Origin: Reticulitermes lucifugus
Lineage: Eukaryota; Arthropoda; Insecta; Blattodea; Rhinotermitidae
NCBI GenBank assembly: GCA_026260175.1
Contig: JAKCWW010001175.1
Coordinates: 1 to 59,214, forward strand
Direction of reading: 5' to 3'
Length of the DNA: 59,214 bases
Part shown: positions 45,673 to 56,906 of the stretch, one piece after another
Position numbering within the stretch: position 1 is the first letter of the stretch
How the letters are laid out: each line of letters opens with the position of its first letter
Notes under the pieces: model-generated
Seen by the model: only the letters and a program-made list of their open reading frames with translations
What the model was told of the DNA's origin: nothing
The model's database searches: none
Position numbers and translations under genes: made by a program

Positions 45673-47079
45673 AAATTAAAAAAGTGGTAGTTTTTGCTGT
45701 TCTTTTATGTGTTTCTGTGAGGAATTGTTGAAGACATACTTTGTTTGAAATAATCCTGTTGTTTATGGTGTTGGCTTTAGATGTTTACGGTAACATGAAG
45801 TCCAATTATTTATATATTCATTCAAAATAATCTACGTTTTCTTGTCACAACATCCTGATTATTACAGAGTTTCGTTCCTGAAGTTCATTATTTCCCATAG
45901 GACATGATTTACACAGTGAAGTCCTTGACAGTGACATATATGTAGGTCGAAGGCAGAGTTAATTATTATGGAAAAATTCTGCTTTATCTAGAAAGGAGTT
46001 CTCTGTCTCGAATATTCTTGTTAATCAAGCGAATTAAATACAACGCCTTGTATTTTATGAAATATTTTCATTTCTATTGAAGACTATTTATAGAGCCATT
46101 TGCAGGACCTATGTTCAAATATGCACAAACATTGCAGTCATTAGCTGTAATTACTGCTAACTTTCAGACTACTACACACATTGTATGAAAACATTACATG
46201 TTTGTGGGAGTAACACTATGTTCAGGAGAATTCTCACTTATTCTATGTTCGTTTAGTTAAGTGTATTAATTAATTAAATCCTCTCATAATGTATTCTCAT
46301 AATTTTTTCTGATTAATTAAAACAATTACACAAGTAGATTTGAAACAATTTATCAACACATATAAAAGCCTTGATTTCACTTTATAATTTATTAATATAT
46401 TTTTGTACAATTATATTTATTGCACGCACTTCTTTACTTACCGGACATTGTCGTGGTGTTGGATAATCCTTACGTCGCACGTGTTATATTTACACGTTCC
46501 ATGAGTCACTGAGTTATTAATCCGTACTTAGATCTCCTTTCTAAATCTTGTTGTTCCTGACTGCATGTTACGGTCCTGTACTACCGACACTGATATTTCA
46601 GTACCTGCTGATTTAATTTTGTAGCTTAATTTAGTTTTAGTGTATTATGTTGACTAGCATCAGTTATTAGTGAAATTAGTGTAAGTTATGACGACAGCTT
46701 TGCTGCAGATGTTTCAGCCTGTATGGTTATGCTATCAAAAGCTATAACATGATAATTACACAATTTAATGCAACATTTGTGTGCATAATTTCCTCTAGTA
46801 CTAATTCCTGCTACGTTAGTTTTGCCGGATATAGGCCTGTATTACAGATCATTACTTCGCTATGTTTGTGCTTGCTGTTTTGTTTATCTGTTTGTAGTTG
46901 GTTTAACAGCACTGTCAGCACCTCAGGCTATGCAGCATCGAGCAAGAGGATGACAATGGATAATTAATTCAGAAAGAACATGGGCACATTACGTAATGAC
47001 TTAGTGTAAGATACTACCCCGGTATTTGCCTGAAGGAATAGAGGAAAACTAGGAATAACGTAAGGCTAATTGATGTCCC
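45673..47079. other. Unassigned A+T-rich DNA
   Basis: TTAATTAATTAA at 46266-46277 is a small palindrome. Nothing else recognisable. Confidence 0.45.
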
Positions 47080-47150
47080 GGATGAGGTGCGAACCAGGCC
47101 CTCCTTCCTGAATACACGTCAGTGGCATTAATACCTGAGCCAAAATGACC
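47080..47150 (-). mobile_element. tRNA-like SINE head (minus)
   Basis: On the minus strand box A-like TGGCTCAGGTATT (about 47130-47142) and box B-like CCTGGTTCGCACC (47086-47098) have tRNA-like spacing. I could not fold convincing acceptor and anticodon stems, so a functional tRNA is unlikely. It is probably a SINE head or decayed tRNA pseudogene. Confidence 0.5.
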
Positions 47151-47291
47151 TGTGCCCATGTGTAAAGAAAGTTTTTCTTAGAGATTGTTTTTGTATGTTT
47201 CGTGTTCGACAGAACGAAATATGGGTAACACGAAACGGTAAAGTTAATCTCATAGTACACGCGTTTATGTAGTGAGTTGTTTTACTGGCAT

Positions 47292-47314
47292 TGTGTGTGT
47301 GTGTGTGTGTGTGT
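47292..47314. repeat. (TG)n microsatellite
   Basis: Eleven or so uninterrupted TG units. Confidence 0.95.
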
Positions 47315-47424
47315 CACATTTAAGTCAAACGATCCTGGAACTTTTCGATAACAGAAAGAAGACAAAACTATTTATGCAGCATTACACTTAACTTACATTT
47401 TGTAGTGGTAATTCCACCACATTA

Positions 47425-47746
47425 GCCGATCCCAGTGGCCGTGCGGTCTAAGGTGTGGGTCTTCGGTCGCTCGCTTACTAGGATCGTGGGTTCGAATCCC
47501 ACCAGGGGCATGGATGTNNNNNNNNNNNNNNNNNNNNNNNNNNNNNNNNNNNNNNNNNNNNNNNNNNNNNNNNNNNNNNNNNNNNNNNNNNNNNNNNNNN
47601 NNNNNNNNNNNNNNNNNNNNNNNNNNNNNNNNNNNNNNNNNNNNNNNNNNNNNNNNNNNNNNNNNNNNNNNNTGTGATCATGAAACCTCGACGAAACGAG
47701 GAAGCCCAGGCCCATATAGGGCTGTCGAGCCATAAGAAAAAAAAAA
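47425..47746 (+). mobile_element. SINE with 15-bp target duplication and internal gap
   Basis: The head is CCAGTGGCCGTGCGGTCTAA with box B GGTTCGAATCC (47489-47499). After the gap the 3' part reads TGTGATCATGAAACCTCGAC, CCAGGCCCATATAGGGCTGT, then A10. AATTCCACCACATTA flanks it exactly at 47410-47424 and 47745-47759 (overlapping the tail by two A). Same family as 56907-57166, where TGTGATCTAGAAACCTCACC sits in the matching place. The perfect duplication and clean A-tail mark it as the youngest insertion in the window. Confidence 0.9.
47518..47672. other. Assembly gap (155 N)
   Basis: 155 N inside the SINE body. In the sister copy at 56907 about 118 bp separate box B from TGTGATC, against 173 here, so the gap length may be a scaffold estimate rather than real. 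The sister copy has a GTGTGTGTGT run in this part, which could explain assembly failure. Confidence 0.95.
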
Positions 47747-47759
47747 TTCCACCACATTA

Positions 47760-48565
47760 AGGAGAACGGTATAGTATAAGTGGAGGAGAAGAACGACATG
47801 GTAAATTATGCGAAGAAGAGATTGTGGTCGGTGGCACGAGGCCACAAGAAATAAGCGGTGAATGTAAGTGACTAAGTGAAGCATACAAATCAGGGAAAAC
47901 TACTTCATTCTCCCATTGGAACAAAGATGTTAGTAACACACGATGTGTGTACATGCCTACTTGTTCTATTCCTGAGTGCACTGTGGACTGTTTAGGAAGT
48001 GTGTCTTAATGTGTCCACATTTTTTCTTATCCTGCTTTGAGTTATTCGATTAAGTATATTTTCCAAATAAAATTTCTAGCTTTGTAGTTTTGTCCTAAAA
48101 AGTCGCTATATCAATTCAGTAGAATTTAAGTAACCTTTGTGGTCGTTATGACAGTTAAATAACTACTGCAGTGAAACAAGCAAGGTTTTCCTCTCGTGTA
48201 AGTAGTCATCCTGGTAAATGGAGGCGTAGTGCACGGTAACACAATTAAGTAGTCCATACATTTATTATATTCATCGAGGTTCAGCGAGGTAGTGACCAGT
48301 GACCAGAGGGCGGCGGGCCGTAGAGCAAGTTATGGGTCAGTAAGTTAACGCAGCCGCTTAATTTCAGTAGCATAGCTTCTAATTGAAACCGCAGAGCCGC
48401 CGGCGCTGCAGAATGCCCAGTACAACACTGCTTTGTCTGACTACTCGCTTCCTGTGAACAACTTGCGGTCCATGACATTGAACAGGTCCATCGTTAGTTC
48501 TTCACTGGAAAATTGAAATGTTGTGCCGGTGTTGAAACTGTTATGAAGAATGTGGGATTTGTTGC
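47760..48565. other. Unassigned DNA with a G+C-rich patch
   Basis: 48280-48480 is G+C-rich (GGGCGGCGGGCCG, GCAGAGCCGCCGGCGCTGCA) with a 65-codon minus-strand frame of no recognised domain. It could be a repeat or a conserved non-coding patch. Nothing else is seen. Confidence 0.4.
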
Positions 48566-48710
48566 TCTTGGGACGGTGAGTCTTATGGAATATGACGCCT
48601 TGCAGTTCGTTGGTTATGTCCAAACTTTCCGAGGAATCTCAAGCTCCATCGTCAGGCTCCTCCGGGAAGTTGGTGGCCATCTGTCGTCACATCCCAGGAA
48701 ACCGCAGCCG
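48566..48710. mobile_element. Degenerate fold-back family element
   Basis: Left end CTCTTGGGACGG...TATGACGCC, core TCCAAACTTTCCGAGGAATC, TCAAGCTCCATCGTCAGGCT, right end GTCGTCACATCCCAGGAAAC. The right end matches CACATCCCAGAAGAC at 20602. The mirrored core is lost. Confidence 0.55.
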
Positions 48711-49004
48711 TGTTGTTATGAATTATTCAGAATGATCACCTTAGGGTGTTACAACAAAACCAAAAACGACCGATGTACCCCATTTTATTTTGGCTTCATT
48801 GGTAGTGGCACATTCTGTGTCCGAAAGGTTTTCACCGCTCCATAATCGAATAAGGTTTTCAGGTGCGAGTGTTTCAAATTTAACTGAATGACAAAATAGT
48901 TATTAACGTCAGTTCATAGAGAAAAACTGTGATTAACTGGAGAGTGTTAATGGATCTAAACATATCCGTTTTCATTTTCGCACAGGTCCACAAATGTCAA
49001 CATA

Positions 49005-49245
49005 AAATAAGAGTCCTTCTTAAAAACGCTGATGATCATTCAGCTAGTTATAAATTCTCGCCTAGTATTGAATCGTGAAGGCCATTGTTGTGTTAACAAG
49101 ATCCAGCCACTGGACCCTATGCTGAGATAGATAAATCCAATCCAATTGAATTTTCCTTTTTCTAAGATCCATTTTAATATTACCTTTCCAACTTATCTCT
49201 CTGTCCAAAGCAGTTTCTTATCTTCCTCCTTTCCATGTTAAATGT
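49005..49245 (-). mobile_element. LINE 3' end (minus)
   Basis: On the minus strand: AAGTTGGAAAGGTAATATTA, AAATGGATCTTAGAAAAAGG, ATTGGATTTATCTATCTCAG, CATAGGGTCCAGTGGCTGGA, TCTTGTTAACACAACAATGG, then TAGCTGAATGATCATCAGCG and TTAAGAAGGACTCTT. It keeps the DNIKMDLR, LAQDR..W..LVNTVM and 3' untranslated blocks in order with frame damage. Truncated on its 5' side near 49245. Confidence 0.7.
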
Positions 49246-49787
49246 GTAAGCAAGTAATACGCATACTGCGTGTCTAATCAACAGAATAAAGCGGGATTCA
49301 TAACATGTAAATAATGAGTGCTTTCAAAAGTTGCAGTATTCTGGAACTACTGCAACACACGATAGGTGCATTTACAAGGAATTTTGAGATGGGATTAAAT
49401 TCGGAGAATGATTGCTACCACTCAGTTCAGAGTATTTTATCTTTCTGTCTCATAAATATTAAAATGTGCGAAACTATATGTCTGCTGTCGCATACATGTG
49501 TGAAACTTTATCCTCCTAAGACATAAACGTACATTCTAGGTCGAAGGTGTTTGTGAAAGAAGTGCTAAGGAGAACATTTTAAGTTATAAGAAAGGAACAA
49601 CAGAACGAGTATCATCTTACTTCAAACTCGTCACCACAGATTTCCAGGGCGATAAAATTACTGAGAATCATACAGGCTGGGCACGGAACACGATTGGCGG
49701 AGAATATAAATTCGTAGGCCGAAATTTTAGTCCAAAATCTGAAACTATTCTGTATGACTTGTTTTACGAAGTTTATAACAGATAAAA
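49246..49787. other. Unassigned DNA
   Basis: Nothing recognisable. Frames at 49314-49526 and 49612-49896 have no known domain; the second overlaps the adjacent SINE. Confidence 0.4.
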
Positions 49788-50078
49788 AAGGTAAAGTTGC
49801 CCTTGTACAGGCTATGAAGGTATGTAAGGAGAGTGGTGGTATGGTTCTTCTCAATCTTAACCACGGCGCTAGATGGAGGCGAGTGGTCAACATCACGCCC
49901 CGGCCGCTTTACTCCCGGGAAATAACCCCGGTAATGATTGAATAGGAAGCTGTTTGGGCACCAGAGCTGATCTGAACGGTTTGGAGAAGAGAAACATTTC
50001 TTGCATCTGCCGGGATTCGAACCCCGTACTGTCCATCCCGTAACCTCGTCACGGTACTGACTACGCTATTCGGCTCCT
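49788..50078 (-). mobile_element. Near-complete SINE (minus)
   Basis: On the minus strand the head reads AGGAGCCGAATAGCGTAGTC...GTACGGGGTTCGAATCCCGG (box B about 50017-50027). The body has TTCTCTTCTCCAAACCG, CCAGAGC-like CAGATCAGCTCTGG, AGTAAAGCGGCCGGGGCGTG, CGCCTCCATCTAGCGCCGTG and a 3' end GGGCAACTTTACCTTTTTT. It is the fullest copy of the family at 1541, 6639 and 13887, and box B is intact. Confidence 0.8.
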
Positions 50079-50267
50079 ATACGGAGGGTGGTATCTCAGT
50101 TTGTACGTATAGAGTCGATGGTGGTATGACTGGTGACAGGGTGCATTGTAAATATTTTGGAAATAAGCTGTAGTGCCCCAATTGAGATAGTGTCCCAGCG
50201 TTTGCTTGGAAGGCCTAATTAATACCGCCAGTGTTCTGGTCGAGATTAGAACCCACTTGAAGCTACT

Positions 50268-50443
50268 TGGGAGGTGTGAGCGTCGTTAGGAGTGTAATAT
50301 TAAAATGTATCTTAAAGAAAAACGATGTTGACTGGACGCAACTGTTTCAAGATTGGGTCGACTGACGGACTGTTTTAAACACGACAATGAACGTATATTC
50401 CCATCAGCTTCCCAAGTAGGAGTCTGCTGCATGGCACTAGATT
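50268..50443 (+). mobile_element. Degenerate LINE 3' end
   Basis: GTAATATTAAAATGTATCTT, TTGACTGGACGCAACTGTTT, CAAGATTGGGTCGACTGACG, GACTGTTTTAAACACGACAA, then ATCAGCTTCCCAAGTAGGAG, TCTGCTGCATGGCACTAG. It keeps DNIKM.L, the LAQDR-like block and the 3' untranslated block. Confidence 0.65.
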
Positions 50444-51911
50444 TTTTTTCTTGAAAAAAATAACACTAGGAATTGCTGCTACTACTAATGTTACTGCTAC
50501 CACTGCTACCGCTATCATAATATCTTTCTAGATGTGGGCCTGTAACTATAGCAGGATAATTTTGTTACTGTAGAGGGGTGGTCGGCATTTAGCAGATGAC
50601 TCTCTTTCCTCTAACTCAGCCTTTCACTTGGCGTTTCCATTCGAAACGCTACTAGATTTTCAGGCCACGTAATTCCAATTCTTGTCATTTAAGGTCTCTC
50701 AGGTTTTGCCACAGAGTGGCTTTGCCCCCAATATAGATATTTTCCATTCGTGTCAGGAAGGTTCCTCTTTAAGTGGGAAGTGAATTTCTCGCTATCTGTA
50801 TAGGTCGGCAGACGACCCTAATTTCTTCAGACTAAATAAAGTTCTTCTATACATGAGTAAAGAAGAACCTGTTGCCAATTTTATAAAGGATAAGTGATAG
50901 CGGACAGGTGAGGATGACTACCACAGTATTGGATAATTGCCAGAATATTCGTCTCCGATATTTTTGTATGCTAAGTCTGTGTCCTGGGGTAGGCACTATC
51001 CTTCCTACTCACTGCACAGCCCACTCTATCAAGAAGCCGTTATTAATCAACCTAAAGCTGACGTCTGTAACTTAACTGCACAAGCGCTGACGGGTTCGTA
51101 TTTGCCTAAGACTCAAAGTGCGTTGAGATGTGACATGTATTTAGCAGCTTCCTTTTTTATCATTTTGTGTCAGTTCCACCGCATAAATGTTGGAAAATAT
51201 ATAGATTTAAATTAGAATGCTTCAAATTGACGGCTTTTCTATGACAAACCAAGAAGAAAGGATTGCTTCTGCGTCCCGTAGACGGTGACTTGTATTTAGG
51301 CCTCCAATATTAGATCCTTCTTGTGTATCCCTTCCTGTCTCTTCTACTCGGCGTTTTGACTAATACCGTGAAACGCCTCAGCTTTAATAACAGAAAATAT
51401 CTATGATATTCCACCCTTTAACATTTGGAATCTGATTTTAATGATGAAAATTATTTGTCTTGCAACCCACTAAATTCTCTTTGTGTTTTGTTTTTTTTGT
51501 CGCATTCCCTATGTTGTTTGTAAAATTCAGTAAATATACAAGCGTAACGTAATCATGTGAGCTGAACGTAATCTATATTGTATATAAAAATATTCTCTTC
51601 TTACCTCACAGAGAACTCGGTGTGGTTCAGACCAGCTGGTGAATGCTGCGTGCGGAAATAATCGCTGTTCATTGCGAAAATCATACGGGATACAAATATC
51701 ACGTACGCTGTAAGCACAAAGTACAGTGTTTTGGTGTTAAGTCTGTCAGTACGTATAGTAACCACTGGGCTGTAAACAGTCAAAGCAATATGCACACGCA
51801 GTGACAAACCGCAAAAAAAAGTTAAGATGTGTGATATAATAAATAAGAAATTTATTTATTCCAGGACAGATTATTTTAAGCAGAACTCTTGCTTCGAACA
51901 ACTTTCCTAGG
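50444..51911. other. Unassigned DNA
   Basis: An impure trinucleotide tract (ACTACTAATGTTACTGCTAC) lies at 50474-50515. No gene or family repeat recognised. Confidence 0.4.
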
Positions 51912-52136
51912 GTGCGGACACACTGAAGCAGACTAAACCAGATCAGACCACAGAAGACCAGACCAATCTGACTGTTTGGAACTGTGATAACAGATTTTAA
52001 ATGCCAGCAATGCAGTTTGCTTGGCTAAGGACAGACAGGACAAGTCCAAGATTGACTGCAGTTTCGGTCTTATCTGTGTGACTCGTCTGGGCAGGTCTCT
52101 TCTGGTCTTCTTCAATGTGTCCGCACAATTTTGTGC
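51912..52136. mobile_element. TIR element (MITE), 225 bp
   Basis: GTGCGGACACACTGAAG (51912-51928) and its inverted partner CTTCAATGTGTCCGCAC (52120-52136) differ at one position, and AGACCAGA-type motifs repeat further in. No coding frame for a transposase. No convincing target duplication, so the superfamily is undecided. Confidence 0.7.
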
Positions 52137-52789
52137 TTTTCTGTGTGTCCAGGCGAGTATTATGATTGTGTTGTGATGTAAGTTACAGCCACTTCATTCC
52201 AAATTCTTATGATCTCACAGTTGCCGTTCATCTTCCCATATCATCCTGCTCTAACTTCAGCTAGTGAAGCAACAGTGTTAACTGAAAGCATACATTTTTG
52301 CTTTTGTTTCGAAGTTAACAGTTTCGGTGTAAAATTGCTTGAACGTGAGCTCAAAGATTTAAACTCTCGGTTAAATTCCGTCGTGCGGCTTATGACAACG
52401 AAATTCACCCTGCTACTGGGCAATTTACCGTAATATTTAGTGGACCCCCCCCCCAAAAAAAACTCTTAAATATTATGCATGAATTTTCACGAGGTGTGGC
52501 GAGAATGACATTGTGACATCAACTCAGCCTAAAATTGACATAGACGGAAATAGAAAGAAGAAAGAAAGAAAGAAGAGTCATGTTCAGTTTGTATGGGTCT
52601 GGAGGAGTCCTCATTAGTCCTTCCACGCAGCCGGCAGCGTTAGGCGGTGGGGCTGCACGTATTCAACGTATATCAAGTCTCAACACTAGTTTGGTGTGCG
52701 TAACATTTGATGATTTCAGGTAGACTACTTCTCTAAACACAACATTTTATCCTAAAGGATTGCAATGATTCACTTATCCCAAAAATTTT
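52137..52789. other. Unassigned DNA with simple repeats
   Basis: A C9-A7 junction lies at about 52446-52461 and a (GAAA)n tract at 52551-52576. The two 71-74-codon frames at 52209-52456 are on opposite strands of the same DNA and match nothing. Confidence 0.4.
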
Positions 52790-53215
52790 AGTCGCTTACC
52801 CTGTCACTGTAACACTTTCACTCGGTCTGTCCGGCAGTCACTTACTCTTGTCCCTCGGTCATTAACTCATGCACTGTCAGTCGCTGTCACTGTCATTCAC
52901 TAGTCTACCGTCCACTGTCCCAGAGTCACTTGCTGTCACGTACTCTTTTCACGCAGACATCAGTTATTTACGCAGATATTCATTCTCAGTCAGTGCCACG
53001 CACACACTCATTTATTCATGCGGGCCCTGTCACTCTGTCATTCAGCCATTCACTCTCCCACACAGACATACACCCTCAGTCACTACCAATGTAACCTTCA
53101 CTCATTCATTAGTTTGCTCACCTCACCCTTTCCTTCAGCCATTCACTCGCTGTCACCAAGCCATTCAACCATTCACTCTCAATCACCCCGCCAGTCGTTC
53201 ACGATGCCACGACTT
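52790..53215. repeat. CACT/CATTCA-rich degenerate tandem tract
   Basis: Over about 425 bp, variants of GTCACTCATTCA recur (TCACTGTAACACTTTCACTC, CATTCACTCTCCCACACAGA, CCATTCAACCATTCACTCTC). The longest frame of the window (183 codons, 52869-53420) runs through it, but its serine/threonine/histidine-rich peptide follows from the repeat. I do not call it a gene. Confidence 0.7.
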
Positions 53216-53694
53216 CTGCGGAAGCCCACAGTGTAACGACGCCACGTGTAATGGCTTAGACGAAATCTCTGCAGGCGGCTGCAGGGAGTTGTCAATTATG
53301 GAGATCAAGCTTGAACCTCGACACTACCATACGAGGCGGTATTATTTGTTTTATTGCTGCAGTGCGACGCATCTAAATCTCAAGACCGTTTTACGCATCA
53401 GATACCATTTCCTCACATAAGATATTCATCTTAACTTTAGTCAAGGAAGCTACTTTAAAAATTGTCGCTCTTATTTTCTGAGCACTCTGTATTGTACAAT
53501 TTTGTAAATTATATTCTAGGGATATATGCGCGTAAGTCGAATACAGTCGGTAAACAAGAACAAAGCAGAAACCAAGTTAAATTGTCGTGTATCGGGCACA
53601 CTTAAAAATAAATAAGGGGCCTGAGAAACCCATTTGATCAATTTCAAAATGCTTTCATTTTGAGTCTTTATTGTTTTACTGGTATCGAAGAATA
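53216..53694. other. Unassigned DNA
   Basis: 53216-53340 is moderately G+C-rich and encodes, in the tail of the chance frame, a short cysteine-containing stretch. No domain recognised. Confidence 0.4.
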
Positions 53695-53895
53695 ATATGA
53701 AAATAGATTTTAAAGAAATGGAGCTTGAAAATGTGGAATACATTTACTGTCATGGTAGGGTCCAATGGCAGGATATTGTCGATAACGTAACCGACTTCCT
53801 AATTCCACGAAAGTGGAAGACTTATTGATCAGCTAAGTGGTTGTAAGGTTCTGAAGAACGGCTGTATTCCGTGGAGGTGATTACTTAGTTCTTAG
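53695..53895 (+). mobile_element. Degenerate LINE 3' end
   Basis: ATATGAAAATAGATTTTAAA and GAAATGGAGCTTGAA (NIKMDL.E block), GGTAGGGTCCAATGGCAGGA, then ATTGATCAGCTAAGTGGTTG, TAAGGTTCTGAAGAACGGCT, GTATTCCGTGGAGG. The 3' untranslated block aligns well to the copy at 28816; the coding part is damaged. Confidence 0.6.
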
Positions 53896-56146
53896 TTTTA
53901 ATGCCTGAAGATCGAGAAGCAGAAGCATGTAGGCCTAAGTCAGTTCGTATCGCTACTTCCGATTATTCACTCTTCTTCTCCGAAACTCTTCATCAGATTA
54001 CGATGAGACCTCGTACTGAACATCTGGGCCTACATTAATAATCTTTGGGATAATTAATGTCTGTTCTTCTCAAATCTTCTCTCTCATAACTAGATATTAT
54101 ATTTATCACCCTCTTCTCAAACTCCATCGCCCGGAGAGACGAAGCTTATATCCTTAAAAATAACTCATAAAATTTTGTGGCTTATAGTTGATTTTCTGTT
54201 CCCAGTAAGAGATGGGATGGTAACTACATGCTAGCAAGTTCCCTATGGTACTTGCTCTTAATCTGTTTTTGAATACTTTTCTCGGAGTAAACATAAATAT
54301 TCTTCAACACATAAACGTCTTTCTCAGTACTGAACAGGACAGACAGTGTACCTATAAACGTAACATTGAGGCGCCTTCGCTTAACCACTGTTGCCGTGGA
54401 AAAGCAAGAAGTATTACATATTCTGTGTGTGTATGTCTGTAGCCTCAGTTATCCAGCATGCAATGCGCATGTGCTGTATTGTATTGTTATCTGTGACATG
54501 TCCGACTCTACCATATTTTTCCACATTATCTTACAAAGGGCACGATTTTCGAAAAAGAAGTTATTTAACGTAAAATGTATTTTGATTTTCTTTACAACTT
54601 TTGTCTGAAACATTTCTCATTCTAAGAAGAATTGAGCGAGATGTCGTAAATACATTACAAATACAAATAGATTTTCGAAAAATACTCAAATACCAAGTTT
54701 ATGAAAATCCGTCCAGGGGAGCCGTGTTGTTCCATACGGACGGATGACCAGCCAGATAGACGTGAAGAAGCTAATAGTCGCTTTTCGCAATTTTGCGAAC
54801 GCGTTTAAAAATTGTAAAAGTGATTCTGTTATTTTTCTTTATTCCTGTTCTTTTTCTTATTCTTCTTCTTCTTGCTGTTGTCAACGTACCGGAGCGTGAC
54901 AAGTATAGGCCAGTGTACCATTTGTGTGCAAGGATGAACAATATTAATGTGCTTAAAAATTCAAGCCACAATAAAATGACTAGGAAATTGCACACTGTCA
55001 GAATCCTACGTTTGTGACACTATGACAATTCTAACGTACTAAAGGTACTGAAAATACACAATTTCTTGTGCTGTACTGGACATAATTTTGTACATTAACA
55101 TTTTAGTGTGTAATTCACTTTGAATAAGCATTAACTCCACACACGACTGCCCAGGTTGTATGTATACTCTTCATTGTGAACAGAAACAAAGCAGAGTAAT
55201 ATATGTGCTCCATACCGTACAGGTCACAGTGCATTTGTCTCCGTTAAATAAGCGAAGCAAGCAAAATGCAAGTTGGAATCAGCAGCGCGTAATTACGTGA
55301 CATCAATCAACGTACACCAGCATCCCGTACTGCATAAAAGTATCATTTGTTGTGATTAGTTCGTTATCAATTGGCTTTGTAATTTCACAGACATTAAATA
55401 ACTGTCCGAAAATCTGAACGGCTAGCAAGTGGATTGAAGCTGGTTGAGCCACTACTATTCAAGCCAGAGACTCAATTTTATCGCACGATATATGTGGCTG
55501 GATCCTCCTTTATTTGAAGCTGAAGCAATTAACTAGAGTAAGCAATCGTGTGTTGATTTTAATGTTGTTTACGGTGTAATGAAAGCGTAAGTACTGCTGC
55601 AGGTATACCTCAACGTGTGTTCTGTTAATGAGTTTAAAACTCTTGTGACTGGCCGTGTTTCTCTTTAGTCGCTTGCGTTTGCAATAACTTGTTAGCAATG
55701 AAAGAGGTTTTGATTAAATTTCCATTTTTATTCGTCTGTCACTTCTCTGTGAATTGTATGTTTTATGATATTTTAGGTCTCCAGCGGCGACTATGAAGAC
55801 TGCTGTCTTCTCGGAAATGACGCCGTGTAGTCTGGTAGATATGTGCAAACTTGTCAGAGGATCTTGTTACCTTCTTCATTAGGATAGATTAATTCATCTG
55901 CACCACCACGTCACGTTACATAAGACAGCAACAATTTTATGGGTATATTTGTGGTTTGTTTGTTGTCTTCATGACGGCTTTGTGTACATAGAAATGCATA
56001 GTCTGGTTCCACAACGGCAAGTGAACGCCTGTGTAGCTGGATGACTATCGGCTTCTATAGAAAAAATCTATTCCGAGAAATTATTTGTTTGCTTTATACC
56101 TGTACTTAGTATCCTTACTGTAGTGGTACGTTTGGTGTGTCCAAAC
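53896..56146. other. Unassigned A+T-rich DNA
   Basis: 54826-54880 is pyrimidine-rich (TTCTTCTTCTTC). 54700-54770 contains AAAATCCGTCCAGGGGAGCC followed by GACGGATGACCAGCCAGATA, which recalls short dispersed repeats, but I cannot define ends. No gene is supported. Confidence 0.4.
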
Positions 56147-56266
56147 ATTAATTTCAATTTTTGTATATTATCTTCACCGTGCATTTTTTAATAACTCACA
56201 AATTACACACCAGCAAATATATAGTGCATTTTGTTGGTGTGTAATTTGTGAGTTATTAATTTCAAT
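56147..56266. repeat. Fold-back flanked by a 12-bp direct repeat
   Basis: Arms 56190-56217 and about 56230-56257 share AATAACTCACAAATTACACA and are complementary at about 27 of 28 positions around an A+T-rich loop. ATTAATTTCAAT occurs on both sides (56147-56158 and 56255-56266), as a target duplication would, though it overlaps the right arm by three bases. A small insertion that created its own duplication is possible. Confidence 0.75.
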
Positions 56267-56689
56267 ATTTCAGTTTGTCCAGTGGTAATTATATGAAACT
56301 GAGTCACTTCAAGTTAGGGACAAACTTCTCCAAGATGTAACACATGAAATCCTTTCAAGTGACAAATCAGAATTTCAGTTTATAATGTAAGCAACCTTAT
56401 ATAACAGAGTTATGTTCAAGGATATATATTCCTTCATCGGATTAAAAAATTCCATGCCTTTTATGAAAACCGCAGATTAATTTCGGTGTTTAAAAGGACC
56501 CGCCGCTGCACTCTATCCTCAGGCAGCCGGGACAAATCCACACCATACTCGAAAATGCGAGGATCAACTTCTCTTGTACTGTACAACTTCACAGCTGGGT
56601 ACTTAGGCTTATGCGCGACCTTAGGTTTAAAGTAATAAAACATAATTCACTCACTTTTTCCGTGGTAACTTCTGAGAGTGAGGTCCAAG

Positions 56690-56790
56690 AAAACTGCTTG
56701 ACCTTTGAAGATGGGACCCATAGGTTATCCCGAAACGTCGGTATGGAACTACCATTCTACGCCGCGTAAAATCCCAAAAGAGCGCAGGTG
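56690..56790. mobile_element. Half copy of the fold-back family
   Basis: TTGACCTTTGAAGATGGGAC, CCATAGGTTATCCCGAAACG, TCGGTATGG, then CTACGCCGCG and AATCCCAAAAGAGCGCAG, the right half as in 16680-16760. The left half is absent. Overlapping 68-codon minus frame is incidental. Confidence 0.7.
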
Positions 56791-56906
56791 TCATTTTAGA
56801 CACATTCTGTATAATAAGTGCCCTAAAGTAAAGGTTTGACTGTATTGAGAAAAACACAGTTATTGTAAGGTATGTAATTAATTCGTTCCATGTAACATTG
56901 AAGTAC

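Noticed and set aside
47080..47150. Possible true tRNA gene on the minus strand
   Set aside because: Boxes A and B are tRNA-like, but I could not pair a full acceptor and anticodon stem; a SINE head is more likely.
52869..53420. 183-codon frame, the longest in the window
   Set aside because: Most of it is the peptide reading of the CACT/CATTCA repeat tract; no domain, signal or splice support.
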